Below are positions 56,322 through 64,000 of a stretch of 64,000 nucleotides of DNA, piece after piece. A model generated the notes under the pieces. That model ran no database searches. It had not been told where the DNA came from and worked only from the letters and a program-made list of their open reading frames with translations. The stretch covers positions 22,443 through 86,442 of the forward strand of contig QIKP01000058.1 in assembly GCA_003233055.1 (NCBI GenBank), read 5' to 3'. Every line of letters starts with the position of its first letter. Within the stretch, counting starts at the first letter, position 1. Both the position numbers and the translations under genes were made by a program. The DNA is from Planctomycetaceae bacterium. Lineage in GTDB: Bacteria; Planctomycetota; Planctomycetia; Pirellulales; Lacipirellulaceae.

Positions 56322-58022
56322 ATGTTAACCCTCGACCTCCTCGTCGCTCAAATGAATGGCAACGACCTCCAGCTCGGCCAGTACATTTGGCCTTTGCTGA
56401 TGATCATCACCGTCCTCGTCATCCTCATGATGCTATGGGGGATCGTCAAATCGCTTTACCGTCGTTGCAGTAGCAACCAAGTCCTCGTGGTCTATGGTGC
56501 CATGACCGGTAGTGACGGGACCACCTCCAAGACCGTCCATGGGGGTGGCTCGTTCGTGATCCCCATCATCCAAGACTTCCGCTACTTGAGTCTCGAACCG
56601 ATCCAAATCGAGATTCCCCTCCGCGGCGCTCTCTCTATTGAAAACATCCGCGTCAACGTGCCGAGTGTCTTCACCGTGGCGATCGGCACCGACGAAGTGA
56701 CCATGAACAACGCGGCGATTCGCCTCTTGGAACTCACGACGCAAGAGATTCGCCAGCAGGCCGAGGAAATTATCTTCGGACAATTACGCCAAGTGATCGC
56801 GTCGATGGGTATCGAAGATATCAACCGCGACCGGGATGCGTTCTTGCAGCACATTCAGGGTTCCGTTGAGCCGGAGCTGAAGAAGATTGGCTTGGTACTG
56901 ATCAACGTCAACATCACCGACATCACCGACGAGTCGGGCTACATCGATGCGATTGGCCAGAAAGCGGCCAGCGAAGCGATTCAGCAGGCTCGCGGCGACG
57001 TGGCCGACGAGCAGAAAAAAGGCGAAATTCGCGTGGCCGACGCCGAGCGGGAACGAGAGGTCGAAGTTGCCAACGCCCACAAGCTACGCGACATCGGCAC
57101 CCGTGAAGCTCTGCGGATACAGGCTGTGCGGATTGCGGAACTCGACAAAGAGCAGACCGTTGGGGAACGGACCGCGGAGTTCCAACGCGAAATTCAAGTA
57201 AAGCAGGCGGACCAAGAGAAGCGTATCGCCGTGGCGGAAGCAAACGCCCGGGCGGTCGATGGCGAAAATATCTCCGAAGCCCAAATCGCCCAGTCGCAAG
57301 CGACGCTGCTGGTCGAAAAAGCCGATGCCTACGAAAAGGGCGAGTCGCGAAAGCGCGAGGCCGAGGCGGCAGTGATCGAAGTCCAAAACCGCGCGATGGC
57401 CAAAGCGGCGATCGCCGATGCCGAGCGTGTCGAGGCCGAGAAACGGGCCGAACTCGAAGCCCCCGCCAAAGCGGAGAAGGCTCGCATCGTGGTCGAGGCG
57501 GAAGCCGAAGCCGAGAAAAAACGGCTCGAAGCCCAGGGCGAAGCCTCCGCCATCTACGCCAAGCTCGAAGCGGAAGCTCGCGGCCAGTACGAAATCCTCG
57601 CCAAAAAGGGCGACGGCCTCAAGCAAATCGTCCAAGCGTGCGGCGGTGCGAAAGAGGCTTTCCAACTCATGATGCTCGAACATCTCGACAACCTGGCTGC
57701 CTCGAGTGCCAAGGCGATCTCGAACATCAAGTTCGATAAGATCGTCGTCTGGGAAGGGGGCGGCAAGAGCAATGGCCGGAGTTCGACCGCTGACTTCTTG
57801 CACAACATGGCAGGTTCGCTCCCTCCGATGCTGCAAGTGATGAAAGACATCGGCGGCATAGAAATTCCCGACGCCCTCGCCCGCTTGGCTGGTGCCGACA
57901 CCCCGTCGGAGAACCCCGCAACGGCGGAAGAGAACGGCGCAGCGGTCGGGGCGGTCGATGTTTCTGCGGTCGATGCCTCGCCGAGTGAATCCCCTGTCGA
58001 CGGTCCTGAGAAGCGAGCGTAA
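56322..58022 (+). CDS. Flotillin family protein (FloT/YuaG type)
   Basis: Scaffold of functional membrane microdomains, 566 residues. A membrane helix (about 20-42) is followed by an SPFH/band 7 domain (about 50-215; GGGSFVIPIIQDFRYLSLEPIQIEIP, LRQVIASMGIEDINRDRDAFLQHI, VLINVNITDITDESGYI). A long flotillin coiled coil rich in Ala, Glu and Lys repeats follows (about 215-440), with a Pro/Ala/Glu tail. Paired with the NfeD gene. oleC follows after only 60 nt, so hydrocarbon enzymes may be co-transcribed with the raft scaffold. Confidence 0.93.
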   Translation: MLTLDLLVAQMNGNDLQLGQYIWPLLMIITVLVILMMLWGIVKSLYRRCSSNQVLVVYGAMTGSDGTTSKTVHGGGSFVIPIIQDFRYLSLEPIQIEIPLRGALSIENIRVNVPSVFTVAIGTDEVTMNNAAIRLLELTTQEIRQQAEEIIFGQLRQVIASMGIEDINRDRDAFLQHIQGSVEPELKKIGLVLINVNITDITDESGYIDAIGQKAASEAIQQARGDVADEQKKGEIRVADAEREREVEVANAHKLRDIGTREALRIQAVRIAELDKEQTVGERTAEFQREIQVKQADQEKRIAVAEANARAVDGENISEAQIAQSQATLLVEKADAYEKGESRKREAEAAVIEVQNRAMAKAAIADAERVEAEKRAELEAPAKAEKARIVVEAEAEAEKKRLEAQGEASAIYAKLEAEARGQYEILAKKGDGLKQIVQACGGAKEAFQLMMLEHLDNLAASSAKAISNIKFDKIVVWEGGGKSNGRSSTADFLHNMAGSLPPMLQVMKDIGGIEIPDALARLAGADTPSENPATAEENGAAVGAVDVSAVDASPSESPVDGPEKRA

Positions 58023-58082
58023 CCTTGTCCCGATTCACGACTATCCCTACCACGATCGCGCCCAGCCCGCCACAATGGGCGG

Positions 58083-59840
58083 ATGCCCCCCCCTGCAACG
58101 CCCCCTCTGCCCCTAACGCCCCGTGTGAACGTCGCTGACCGGCTCGCCGAAAGTGCGAGCCGGACGCCCGATGCAACGGCGGTCGTGGAAGCTTGGGGGA
58201 AACGGGTTGGGGGAAAAGGGCGGAGCGTCACGTTCGCTCAGCTCGACCAGGAGGCCGATCGGCTCGCTCGCGGTTTGGTAACGATGGGGGTCACGCCCGG
58301 CATGCGGCTCGCGCTGCTGGTAAAGCCAAGCATCGAGTTCGTCACGCTCGTCTTCGCGATGCTTCGGAGTGGGGCAACAATGGTGCTGGTCGACTCAGGG
58401 CTTGGCCCCAAGAACATCGTCCGCTGCCTCGCTTCGACCAACCCGGAAGGCTTTGTCGCCCTACCGATTGGCCAGCTGCTTCGGGTTGTCAAACGGCGTC
58501 ATTTCCCCCAGGCCAAGCTCCAGGTGACGGTTGGCCGCCGATGGTTTTGGGGCGGGGAAACGCTTCCCGGTTTAGCGCGACTTGGGGCAACGAGCCAGGC
58601 AAACCTTCCCCCCACTGCTGCGGACGATCGGGCGGCCATCGTCTTCACCTCGGGCAGCACTGGCCCGCCAAAAGGGGTCGTCTATCGGCACGAGACCTTC
58701 GTCACGCAGCTCACCGAAATCGAGCGGATGTATGACCTTCAAGCAGGTGGCGTCGATCTTGCCTGCTTTCCCCTCTTCGGACTTTTTAACGTCGCGCTCG
58801 GGATCACGACGGTGCTGCCGGAGATGGACTTTTCCCGCCCCGCAGCCGCTGACCCCAAGAAATTGCTCACCGCCGCGAATCGATTCCAGGTCACGCAGTC
58901 GTTCGCGTCGCCGGCAGTCTGGGACAAGCTGAGCCGCCACTGCGAGCAGACGGGTCAGCGGGTCCCGACGCTGCGAAAGGTTTTCTCTTGCGGGGCGCCG
59001 GTGCCAGCGAGCGTCCTGCGGCGCACCCTCGCCTTCGTTCACCCCAACGCCGAAATGCACACCCCCTACGGCGCGACCGAAAGCTTGCCGATTTCGACCC
59101 TCGAAGCGAAGGAAGTTTTGGAGGAAACCTCCGCGAAGACCGACGAAGGGGCCGGCGTCTGTGTCGGCAAGAAGGTCGAGAGTATTACGTGGCGCGTCAT
59201 CCGAATCACCGACGATCCGATATCGACCCTCGACGAAACCGAGGAACTGCCGACCGGTGAAATCGGCGAACTGATCGTCTCCGGCCCGCAGGTGTCGCAG
59301 GAATACTTAAACGGGCGAACCAGGCCCGCCGGCACCGCGCCGATCGACCACAACGCCAACGCCAAAATTATCGATGGTGAAACCACCGATGGTGAAACCA
59401 TTTGGCATCGCATGGGCGACGTCGGTTACTTCGACGATCAGGGCCGATTTTGGTACTGTGGGCGGAAGTCGCACCGGGTGGTGACGACGGAAGGGACGCT
59501 GTATACCGAGTGCGCCGAGGGAATCGTCAACACCCATCCCGCGGTTCGCCGGTCCGCGCTCGTCGGTGTTAGAAACGTCGGTACTGGGAACGTCAGTGCT
59601 GGGAGCAAGGGGCCACAGATCGCCACGATCGTCGTTGAGTACGAACGGGAGGTTCTTGGTGTCAACGCGGACGGCGAACTGCTCGACTTGTTACAAGCCA
59701 ACGAGCCTACAAAGCCAATCGTCCAGTTGTTCGTGCACCCCCAACTCCCCACCGACATACGCCACAATGCTAAGATCAACCGTGAAGAGCTAGCAAGATG
59801 GGCAGCAAAGAAAGCAGGAAAAGGAGCCGTTGGCCGATAA
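58083..59840 (+). CDS. oleC: OleC-type acyl-adenylating enzyme (beta-lactone synthetase)
   Basis: 585 residues of the AMP-forming ligase superfamily with the ATP motif TSGSTGPPKGVV (189-200). PYGATESLPIS, the unusual GKKVESITWRVIRITDDPI, MGDVGYFDDQGRFWYCGRKSHRV and DIRHNAKINREELARWA follow. OleC converts 2-alkyl-3-hydroxyacids to beta-lactones, precursors of long-chain olefins. The partner gene oleD follows. A short in-frame duplication encodes DGETTDGET near residues 430-440. oleA and oleB are not present here. Confidence 0.88.
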   Translation: MPPPATPPLPLTPRVNVADRLAESASRTPDATAVVEAWGKRVGGKGRSVTFAQLDQEADRLARGLVTMGVTPGMRLALLVKPSIEFVTLVFAMLRSGATMVLVDSGLGPKNIVRCLASTNPEGFVALPIGQLLRVVKRRHFPQAKLQVTVGRRWFWGGETLPGLARLGATSQANLPPTAADDRAAIVFTSGSTGPPKGVVYRHETFVTQLTEIERMYDLQAGGVDLACFPLFGLFNVALGITTVLPEMDFSRPAAADPKKLLTAANRFQVTQSFASPAVWDKLSRHCEQTGQRVPTLRKVFSCGAPVPASVLRRTLAFVHPNAEMHTPYGATESLPISTLEAKEVLEETSAKTDEGAGVCVGKKVESITWRVIRITDDPISTLDETEELPTGEIGELIVSGPQVSQEYLNGRTRPAGTAPIDHNANAKIIDGETTDGETIWHRMGDVGYFDDQGRFWYCGRKSHRVVTTEGTLYTECAEGIVNTHPAVRRSALVGVRNVGTGNVSAGSKGPQIATIVVEYEREVLGVNADGELLDLLQANEPTKPIVQLFVHPQLPTDIRHNAKINREELARWAAKKAGKGAVGR

Positions 59841-59910
59841 GCAAAAAGTAACCAGTGTCGATGAGTCTTCCTTCTGAACGTCTGAACCCAACCGAAAAAA
59901 ACATCCCTCC

Positions 59911-60978
59911 ATGAAGACACTCGTCACCGGCCCTGGTGGTTTCCTTGGCCGGTACATCACGGAACAACTGCTCGCCCGGGGGGACTCGGTGCGCGGGTTT
60001 GCGCGCGGCGAGTATCCTGAACTCGCAGCGATCGGCGTCGAGATGGTTCGCGGCGATTTGGCGGATCGCGAGGCTGTCGCGAAGGCGTGCCAAGGAGTCG
60101 ATTGCGTGATTCACACCGCTGGCAAGGTTGGCGTCTGGGGGAAATGGTTTCAGTATTTTCGGGCGAACGTCCATGGCACACTCAATCTCCTCGCGGGCTG
60201 CAAGGAGCAGGGCGTCACACGATTGGTTTTTACTAGCAGCCCGAGTGTTGTCTTTGCGGGGCGGGATCAAGAGGGGATCGACGAATCCTCGCCCTACCCC
60301 CGGCGATGGCTCTCGCACTACCCCCACTCCAAGGCGCTGGCCGAACAGTTCGTGCTGGCGGCAAACGGCGAAGAGGTCGGCGGTGGCGGGCAGTTACAAA
60401 CCTGCGCGCTCCGCCCGCACCTCGTTTGGGGGCCGAGAGACCACCACTTGACCGCCCAGCTGGTCGAGCGAGCCCAGGCAGGCAAGCTCCGCCGTGTCGG
60501 CGAGGGCCAGAATCTGGTCGACATGATCTACGTCGAAAATGCCGCCGACGCCCACCTGTTGGCGTGCGATGCCCTTGCCTCGGGGAGCTCTCCCGCCGCA
60601 GGCAATGCCTATTTCCTCAGCCAAGGCGAGCCGGTGAACTGCTGGGAGTGGATCGACCAAATCCTTGCGGTTGCTGGTCTCCCGCCTGTCCAAAAGAGCA
60701 TTTCCCGCCGCGCTGCCTACTCGATTGGCGCCGGGCTCGAAGCCATCTATTGGGCCGCTCGCCGTTGGGACCACGAACCCCGCATGACCCGGTTCGTCGC
60801 CCAGCAGCTAGCCACCAGCCACTGGTTCGACCTGACCGCCGCCCGCCGCGACCTGGGATACTCGCCCCGCATCTCGACCGAAGAGGGAATGCGGCGACTG
60901 GGGGAATGGCTCTCCGAGCAACGGGACAGTGGCGGGTCGAAAGCGGAGGGAGCAGGAGAGCGGCCAAGTCATTTTTGA
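59911..60978 (+). CDS. oleD: OleD-type NAD(P)-dependent 2-alkyl-3-ketoacid reductase
   Basis: 355 residues of the 3-beta-HSD-like extended SDR family. The cofactor motif TGPGGFLG is at 6-13, with SSPSVVFAG and the catalytic Tyr137/Lys141 in HYPHSKALAEQ. LVWGPRDHHLTAQLVERA and a C-terminal GYSPRISTEEGMRRL also fit. It would reduce the OleA product before OleC acts. The last codons (PSHF and stop) are provided by the left end of the 589-bp repeat element, so the original C-terminus may have been different. Confidence 0.87.
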   Translation: MKTLVTGPGGFLGRYITEQLLARGDSVRGFARGEYPELAAIGVEMVRGDLADREAVAKACQGVDCVIHTAGKVGVWGKWFQYFRANVHGTLNLLAGCKEQGVTRLVFTSSPSVVFAGRDQEGIDESSPYPRRWLSHYPHSKALAEQFVLAANGEEVGGGGQLQTCALRPHLVWGPRDHHLTAQLVERAQAGKLRRVGEGQNLVDMIYVENAADAHLLACDALASGSSPAAGNAYFLSQGEPVNCWEWIDQILAVAGLPPVQKSISRRAAYSIGAGLEAIYWAARRWDHEPRMTRFVAQQLATSHWFDLTAARRDLGYSPRISTEEGMRRLGEWLSEQRDSGGSKAEGAGERPSHF

Positions 60979-61554
60979 ACCGCCAAGATCGCCAAGGCGC
61001 TAAGAAACAAGAACGCGAAGAAAAATGTCGCCGGAAGCAGAGAAACCCCGGATTGTTAATCTTGTAACCCTTCACGAGTCAAAAGAGGGAACCACGGATT
61101 TTTTGAATAGCCGCAGATAATCGCTGATAGACGCAGGTAGATTGTTGTTGTTGGTTCCAGGCAACTCGTTGCATCAGGACTGCGCGTGAGAGGAACCAAG
61201 GGGAGGAACACGAATCTTCGCTAATTTTCACTAATCTGATTAGCGTTGATTAGTGCCGATTAGCGTTCTTCAACGGAACCTTTGCGCTGATCTTCGGCCC
61301 ATTCTTTTCTTTCTTTGCGTCTTGGCGTTAAAAACCCCCGGCCCTGAACACCGGAGAAAAGTAAGCCTCCCGCCAAGACGCGAAGCAACAGAGGGAACCA
61401 CGGGTTTTTTGAATCGACACGAATAGCTGTTATTCGTGTCGATTCGCATGAATTCGTGGTTTTCCCTGCCTCTGATTCAGGGAACGGTTGCCTCTATCCT
61501 CTAACTCTTCTTGGCGCCTTGGCGTACTTGGCGGTTTTTTTTATTCGGCGACTT
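60966..61554. mobile_element. 589-bp palindromic TIR element, copy 2
   Basis: Same ends as the 50701-50940 element (AAGTCATTTTTGAACCGCC at the left, GGCGACTT at the right). Inside are two nested modules: a segment similar to 26754-26975, and a second inner palindrome (ACCACGGG.., TCGACACGAATAGCTGTTATTCGTGTCGA split over 61394-61446, AATTCGTGGTTTTCCCTGCC). It overlaps the oleD stop codon and lies upstream of aspS. No open frame of its own. Confidence 0.75.
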
Positions 61555-61692
61555 GCCAATCCTCCTGAGCAGAGTGAGTCGGTCGCCTATGCGCCTTCTC
61601 CCAGCCGAACTACAATCGTAGATTCGTCTCTGTTGGGCACCCCTCCGCTCATTCCCCCCGTTCGCCTTTCCGCTTTCCCGCTTTATTTTCCC
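60979..61692. other. Intergenic region between oleD and aspS
   Basis: 714 bp, mostly the TIR element. The remaining 138 bp before aspS contains no clear promoter; the aspS frame is open back to 61456, but that part is repeat-derived. Confidence 0.5.
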
Positions 61693-63483
61693 ATGTACCG
61701 TACCCATACCTGCGGCGAACTACGTACCGATCACTCTGGCGAAGAGGTTACCCTGTCCGGCTGGGTCGACAACTATCGTGACCATGGCGGTGGGTTGTTC
61801 GTCGACCTTCGCGATCGTTACGGTCTGACACAAATCGCATTTAGCCCCCCCGATTCTTCGGCGGAACTGATCGAGGAAAGCAAGAACCTCCGCGGCGAGT
61901 ACGTGATCCAGGTCACCGGCAAAGTCGCTAAGCGGCCGGCCGGCCAGGACAACCCCAAATTGGCGACCGGGGATATCGAAATCCGTGCGACGGAACTCAA
62001 GCTTCTCAACAAATCGGAGACGCCCCCTGTCTCGCCCTCAGAAAAAGTATCCGAAGTCGCTGGCGAGGATACACGGCTCAAGCACCGCTACCTCGATCTG
62101 CGCCGGCCTGAGATGCAGCGGACCATGATGCTCCGCGACCGCATCACCAAGCGGATGCGCGACTACTTCGAAGAGCATCACTTCATCGACATCGAAACAC
62201 CCATCCTGGGCCGATCGACCCCCGAAGGAGCCCGCGACTACTTGGTGCCAAGCCGGGTCCACAACGGCAAATTTTACGCACTGCCCCAATCGCCGCAGCT
62301 TTACAAACAGATCCTCATGATCGCCGGCTACGACCGGTACGTGCAAATCGCTCGCTGTTTCCGGGACGAAGACCTCCGCGCCGACCGTCAACCAGAATTC
62401 ACGCAAGTTGACGTCGAGATGAGCTTCGTCGATTCCGACGACATCATCGGGATGATCGACGGGCTCGTCGAGAAACTGGCCAAGGACGTGCTCGACATCG
62501 ATGTCCCGACCCCTTTGCCCCGACTGACTTACGACGAAGCGATGCGGCGGTTTGGCCACGACGCGCCCGACTTGCGGTTTGAGATGGAAATCGTCGACTG
62601 TACCGACTTGGCCGCGAAGAGCGACTTCGGTGTCTTTAAAAATGTCGTCGAAGGAGGCGGGCACGTCCGGGCGATCAACGCCAAAAAAGGGACCAGCAAA
62701 TACAGCCGCCGTGGCATTGACGGGCTCACCGAATACGTCAAAGGCTTTGGTGCGAAAGGGCTGGCGTGGTTTCGCTGCGATGACGAGGGCAAACTCGCCT
62801 CGACCATCGCCAAGTTCTTCGGCGACGACCTGCTCGCGGAATTGGCCAAACGCTTGAACGCCGAGCCGGGAGACCTGATTCTCTTCTCCGCCGCCGATTG
62901 GGCGACGACCTGCAAAGTGCTGCACGCCCTCCGGACGAAGGTCGCGAAGGAGATGGAACTGTACGATCCCAAGGCGATGCACTTTTCCTGGATCGTGGAA
63001 TTCCCGATGTTTGAATTGGACGAAGAGGCAGATTCTCCCGAGGGGAAGGGAACTTGGACCGCCATGCACCACCCCTTCACCGCACCACTGGAAGAGCACG
63101 TCGAGCTGCTCGACACCGACCCCGCCAAGTGCCGTGCTCAGGCGTATGACCTCGTGATCAACGGTTGCGAAGCGGGCGGCGGAACCATCCGAATTCACGA
63201 TGCCCCGACGCAAAGCAAAGTCTTCGAGCTACTCGGCATCGACGCGGAGACCGCCAAGGATCGCTTCGGTTTCCTCCTCGACGCCCTCGCTTACGGTGCC
63301 CCCCCTCACGGCGGCATCGCGTTGGGCCTCGACCGCGTCGTCATGCTCTTCGCCCGCCTCGACAATATCCGCGACGTGATCGCCTTCCCCAAAACCCAAA
63401 AGGCAACCGACCTGATGACCGAAGCGCCCGGCAGCGTCGATGGGAAACAGCTCAAGGAGCTGGGGATAAAGCTGGATTCGTAG
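61693..63483 (+). CDS. aspS: Aspartyl-tRNA synthetase, apparently non-discriminating
   Basis: Class II synthetase of 596 residues. The N-terminal OB anticodon domain begins MYRTHTCGELRTDHSGEEV. Catalytic motifs follow: FIDIETPILGRSTPEGARDYLVPSR, FRDEDLRADRQPEFTQVD, the bacterial GAD insert, and GIALGLDRVVML near the end. The anticodon-domain residue at position 31 is His (YRDHGG) and a Gly lies in RPAGQDNP. These mark enzymes that charge both tRNA-Asp and tRNA-Asn. The ATG at 61693 is chosen because earlier in-frame codons are repeat sequence. Confidence 0.95.
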   Translation: MYRTHTCGELRTDHSGEEVTLSGWVDNYRDHGGGLFVDLRDRYGLTQIAFSPPDSSAELIEESKNLRGEYVIQVTGKVAKRPAGQDNPKLATGDIEIRATELKLLNKSETPPVSPSEKVSEVAGEDTRLKHRYLDLRRPEMQRTMMLRDRITKRMRDYFEEHHFIDIETPILGRSTPEGARDYLVPSRVHNGKFYALPQSPQLYKQILMIAGYDRYVQIARCFRDEDLRADRQPEFTQVDVEMSFVDSDDIIGMIDGLVEKLAKDVLDIDVPTPLPRLTYDEAMRRFGHDAPDLRFEMEIVDCTDLAAKSDFGVFKNVVEGGGHVRAINAKKGTSKYSRRGIDGLTEYVKGFGAKGLAWFRCDDEGKLASTIAKFFGDDLLAELAKRLNAEPGDLILFSAADWATTCKVLHALRTKVAKEMELYDPKAMHFSWIVEFPMFELDEEADSPEGKGTWTAMHHPFTAPLEEHVELLDTDPAKCRAQAYDLVINGCEAGGGTIRIHDAPTQSKVFELLGIDAETAKDRFGFLLDALAYGAPPHGGIALGLDRVVMLFARLDNIRDVIAFPKTQKATDLMTEAPGSVDGKQLKELGIKLDS

Positions 63484-63562
63484 GCGGGCTAAGATTTTTT
63501 CAGCGAAGAGATTTGGCGTGCAGGAGCGATTGATTGGCAAAGGGCTCCGTCACGGCGAGTAG

Positions 63563-63589
63563 GTTGGGCTTCCAGCCCGACGTTTTTTT
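63563..63589 (+). terminator. Rho-independent terminator after aspS
   Basis: Stem GTTGGGCT/AGCCCGAC with loop TCC and seven T (63583-63589), 80 nt after the aspS stop. Third copy of the hairpin seen at 26687-26713. Confidence 0.75.
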
Positions 63590-63709
63590 GTAACCGTTCA
63601 CGAGTCGAAAGAGTGAACCACGAATTTCACGAATCTGACGAATAGCCGTTATTCGTGTCGATTCGTAAAATTCGTGGTTTTCCCTGCCTCGGATTCTGTG
63701 AACGGTTAC
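63590..63709. repeat. 120-bp palindromic repeat
   Basis: Perfect 12-bp terminal inverted repeats (GTAACCGTTCAC at 63590-63601, GTGAACGGTTAC at 63698-63709). Long internal complementarity includes AACCACGAATTTCACGAAT against ATTCGTAAAATTCGTGGTT. It is the free-standing form of the inner module found within the two TIR elements. Confidence 0.8.
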
Positions 63710-63773
63710 GGAGAAAGTTTGAAGAAGGTCTCTGCCGAATCGGTAGCGTTGGCCTTTGTTCCCGCCAGCTATT

Positions 63774-64000
63774 TTAGAGAGAGGAATCGACCACTTCGCC
63801 TCCGGCGCGGGTGGCCATTGCCCGCCAGACGTTGGGAAAGATGTCGTCAGCAACAGTCTGGACCGATCCATCGATCATGGCCGTGTTGACGATCTTTCCT
63901 TCGCGCGTGCTGGTCCAGTCGACGTCGAAGCCTTCTTGGCCAGGGCATTCGATGCGCGTGTTGGGCGTAAATGTCGCGGTGAATCCGACTTGATGCACGC
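63774..64000 (-). CDS. DUF1559 pilin-like protein, C-terminal fragment (cut by window end)
   Basis: The last 75 or so codons of a minus-strand gene that continues beyond 64000. NTRIECPGQEGFDVDW, the IDGSVQTVADDI segment and the ending NVWRAMATRAGGEVVD match the C-terminus of planctomycete DUF1559 proteins. These have an N-terminal type IV pilin-like methylation signal (outside the window) and a beta-rich secreted domain. Strongly indicative of Planctomycetes. Confidence 0.85.
   Translation of the reverse strand, partial: VHQVGFTATFTPNTRIECPGQEGFDVDWTSTREGKIVNTAMIDGSVQTVADDIFPNVWRAMATRAGGEVVDSSL

Noticed and set aside
57084..57836. 250-residue frame opposite the flotillin coiled coil
   Set aside because: Its Phe/Gly/Leu repeats mirror the Glu/Ala/Lys repeats of the flotillin.
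50701..61554. Composite transposon bounded by the two TIR elements
   Set aside because: The two copies enclose ordinary housekeeping genes (dnaE, flotillin, ole) with no transposase; they look like independent insertions.
61456..61692. Longer N-terminus for aspS
   Set aside because: These 79 codons are repeat element and leader; the conserved protein starts at 61693.

Overview
The window looks like the chromosome of a planctomycete, most likely of the Pirellulales. The reasons are family content, not a database search: a Tat-exported Gfo/Idh/MocA oxidoreductase, the C-terminal end of a DUF1559 pilin-like protein, a methenyl-tetrahydromethanopterin cyclohydrolase, a TIGR03545/TIGR03546 pair, a flotillin/NfeD pair, a large iterative polyketide synthase, oleC/oleD, and an S10-spc ribosomal cluster that lacks rpmD (L30). 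Coding density is high and GC is fairly high. I saw no tRNA, rRNA, CRISPR array, transposase or prophage.

Layout. 1-5.0 kb: gyrA, then on the minus strand a Gfo/Idh/MocA oxidoreductase and a small membrane protein. 5.1-18.7 kb: one long plus-strand ribosomal cluster, rpsJ-rplC-rplD-rplW-rplB-rpsS-rplV-rpsC-rplP-rpmC-rpsQ-rplN-rplX-rplE-rpsN-rpsH-rplF-rplR-rpsE-rplO-secY-adk-map, with a clear sigma70-type promoter before rpsJ. The usual continuation (infA, rpmJ, rpsM, rpsK, rpoA, rplQ) is absent. 19.1-26.7 kb: a single 2505-residue megasynthase, KS-AT-DH-(psi-KR)-ER-KR-ACP-TE, with the domain order and length of animal fatty acid synthase. 27.1-32.1 kb: prfB with a programmed +1 frameshift and a coupled hypothetical gene (minus), then mnmA and a coupled DUF255 thioredoxin-fold protein (plus). 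32.1-39.4 kb: small membrane protein, larC, a KaiA-like pseudo-receiver protein with a MazG-type pyrophosphohydrolase and an ATP-grasp protein, a YfcE-type phosphodiesterase, a charged hypothetical protein and an S41 protease. 40.2-50.6 kb: purH, a RimK-like ATP-grasp ligase plus mch (H4MPT-linked C1 metabolism), the TIGR03545/TIGR03546 envelope pair, an octaheme cytochrome fused to HEAT/TPR repeats, tadA, a VanZ-like protein and a UDP-xylose synthase-type epimerase. 51.0-64.0 kb: dnaE, an FHA protein, NfeD-flotillin, oleC-oleD, aspS of the non-discriminating type, and the tail of a DUF1559 gene cut by the window end.

The non-coding DNA is unusually structured. There is a modular palindromic repeat family (two copies of a TIR-bounded element at 50701-50940 and 60966-61554, a 120-bp palindrome at 63590-63709, and a related block at 26681-27060). 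A terminator hairpin recurs three times. A REP-like palindrome built on CCGACGAGGCGTAG supplies the stop codon of gyrA and ends at the mch stop codon. Several ribosomal-operon spacers carry short tandem duplications, often across the stop codon.

The most interesting candidates are the KaiA-like protein at 33881-34855 (pseudo-receiver plus a C-terminal helical domain strongly resembling KaiA/RsbU-N, with no kaiBC in view), the animal-FAS-like megasynthase, the oleC-oleD pair next to a flotillin operon without oleA/oleB, and the modular palindromic repeat family.
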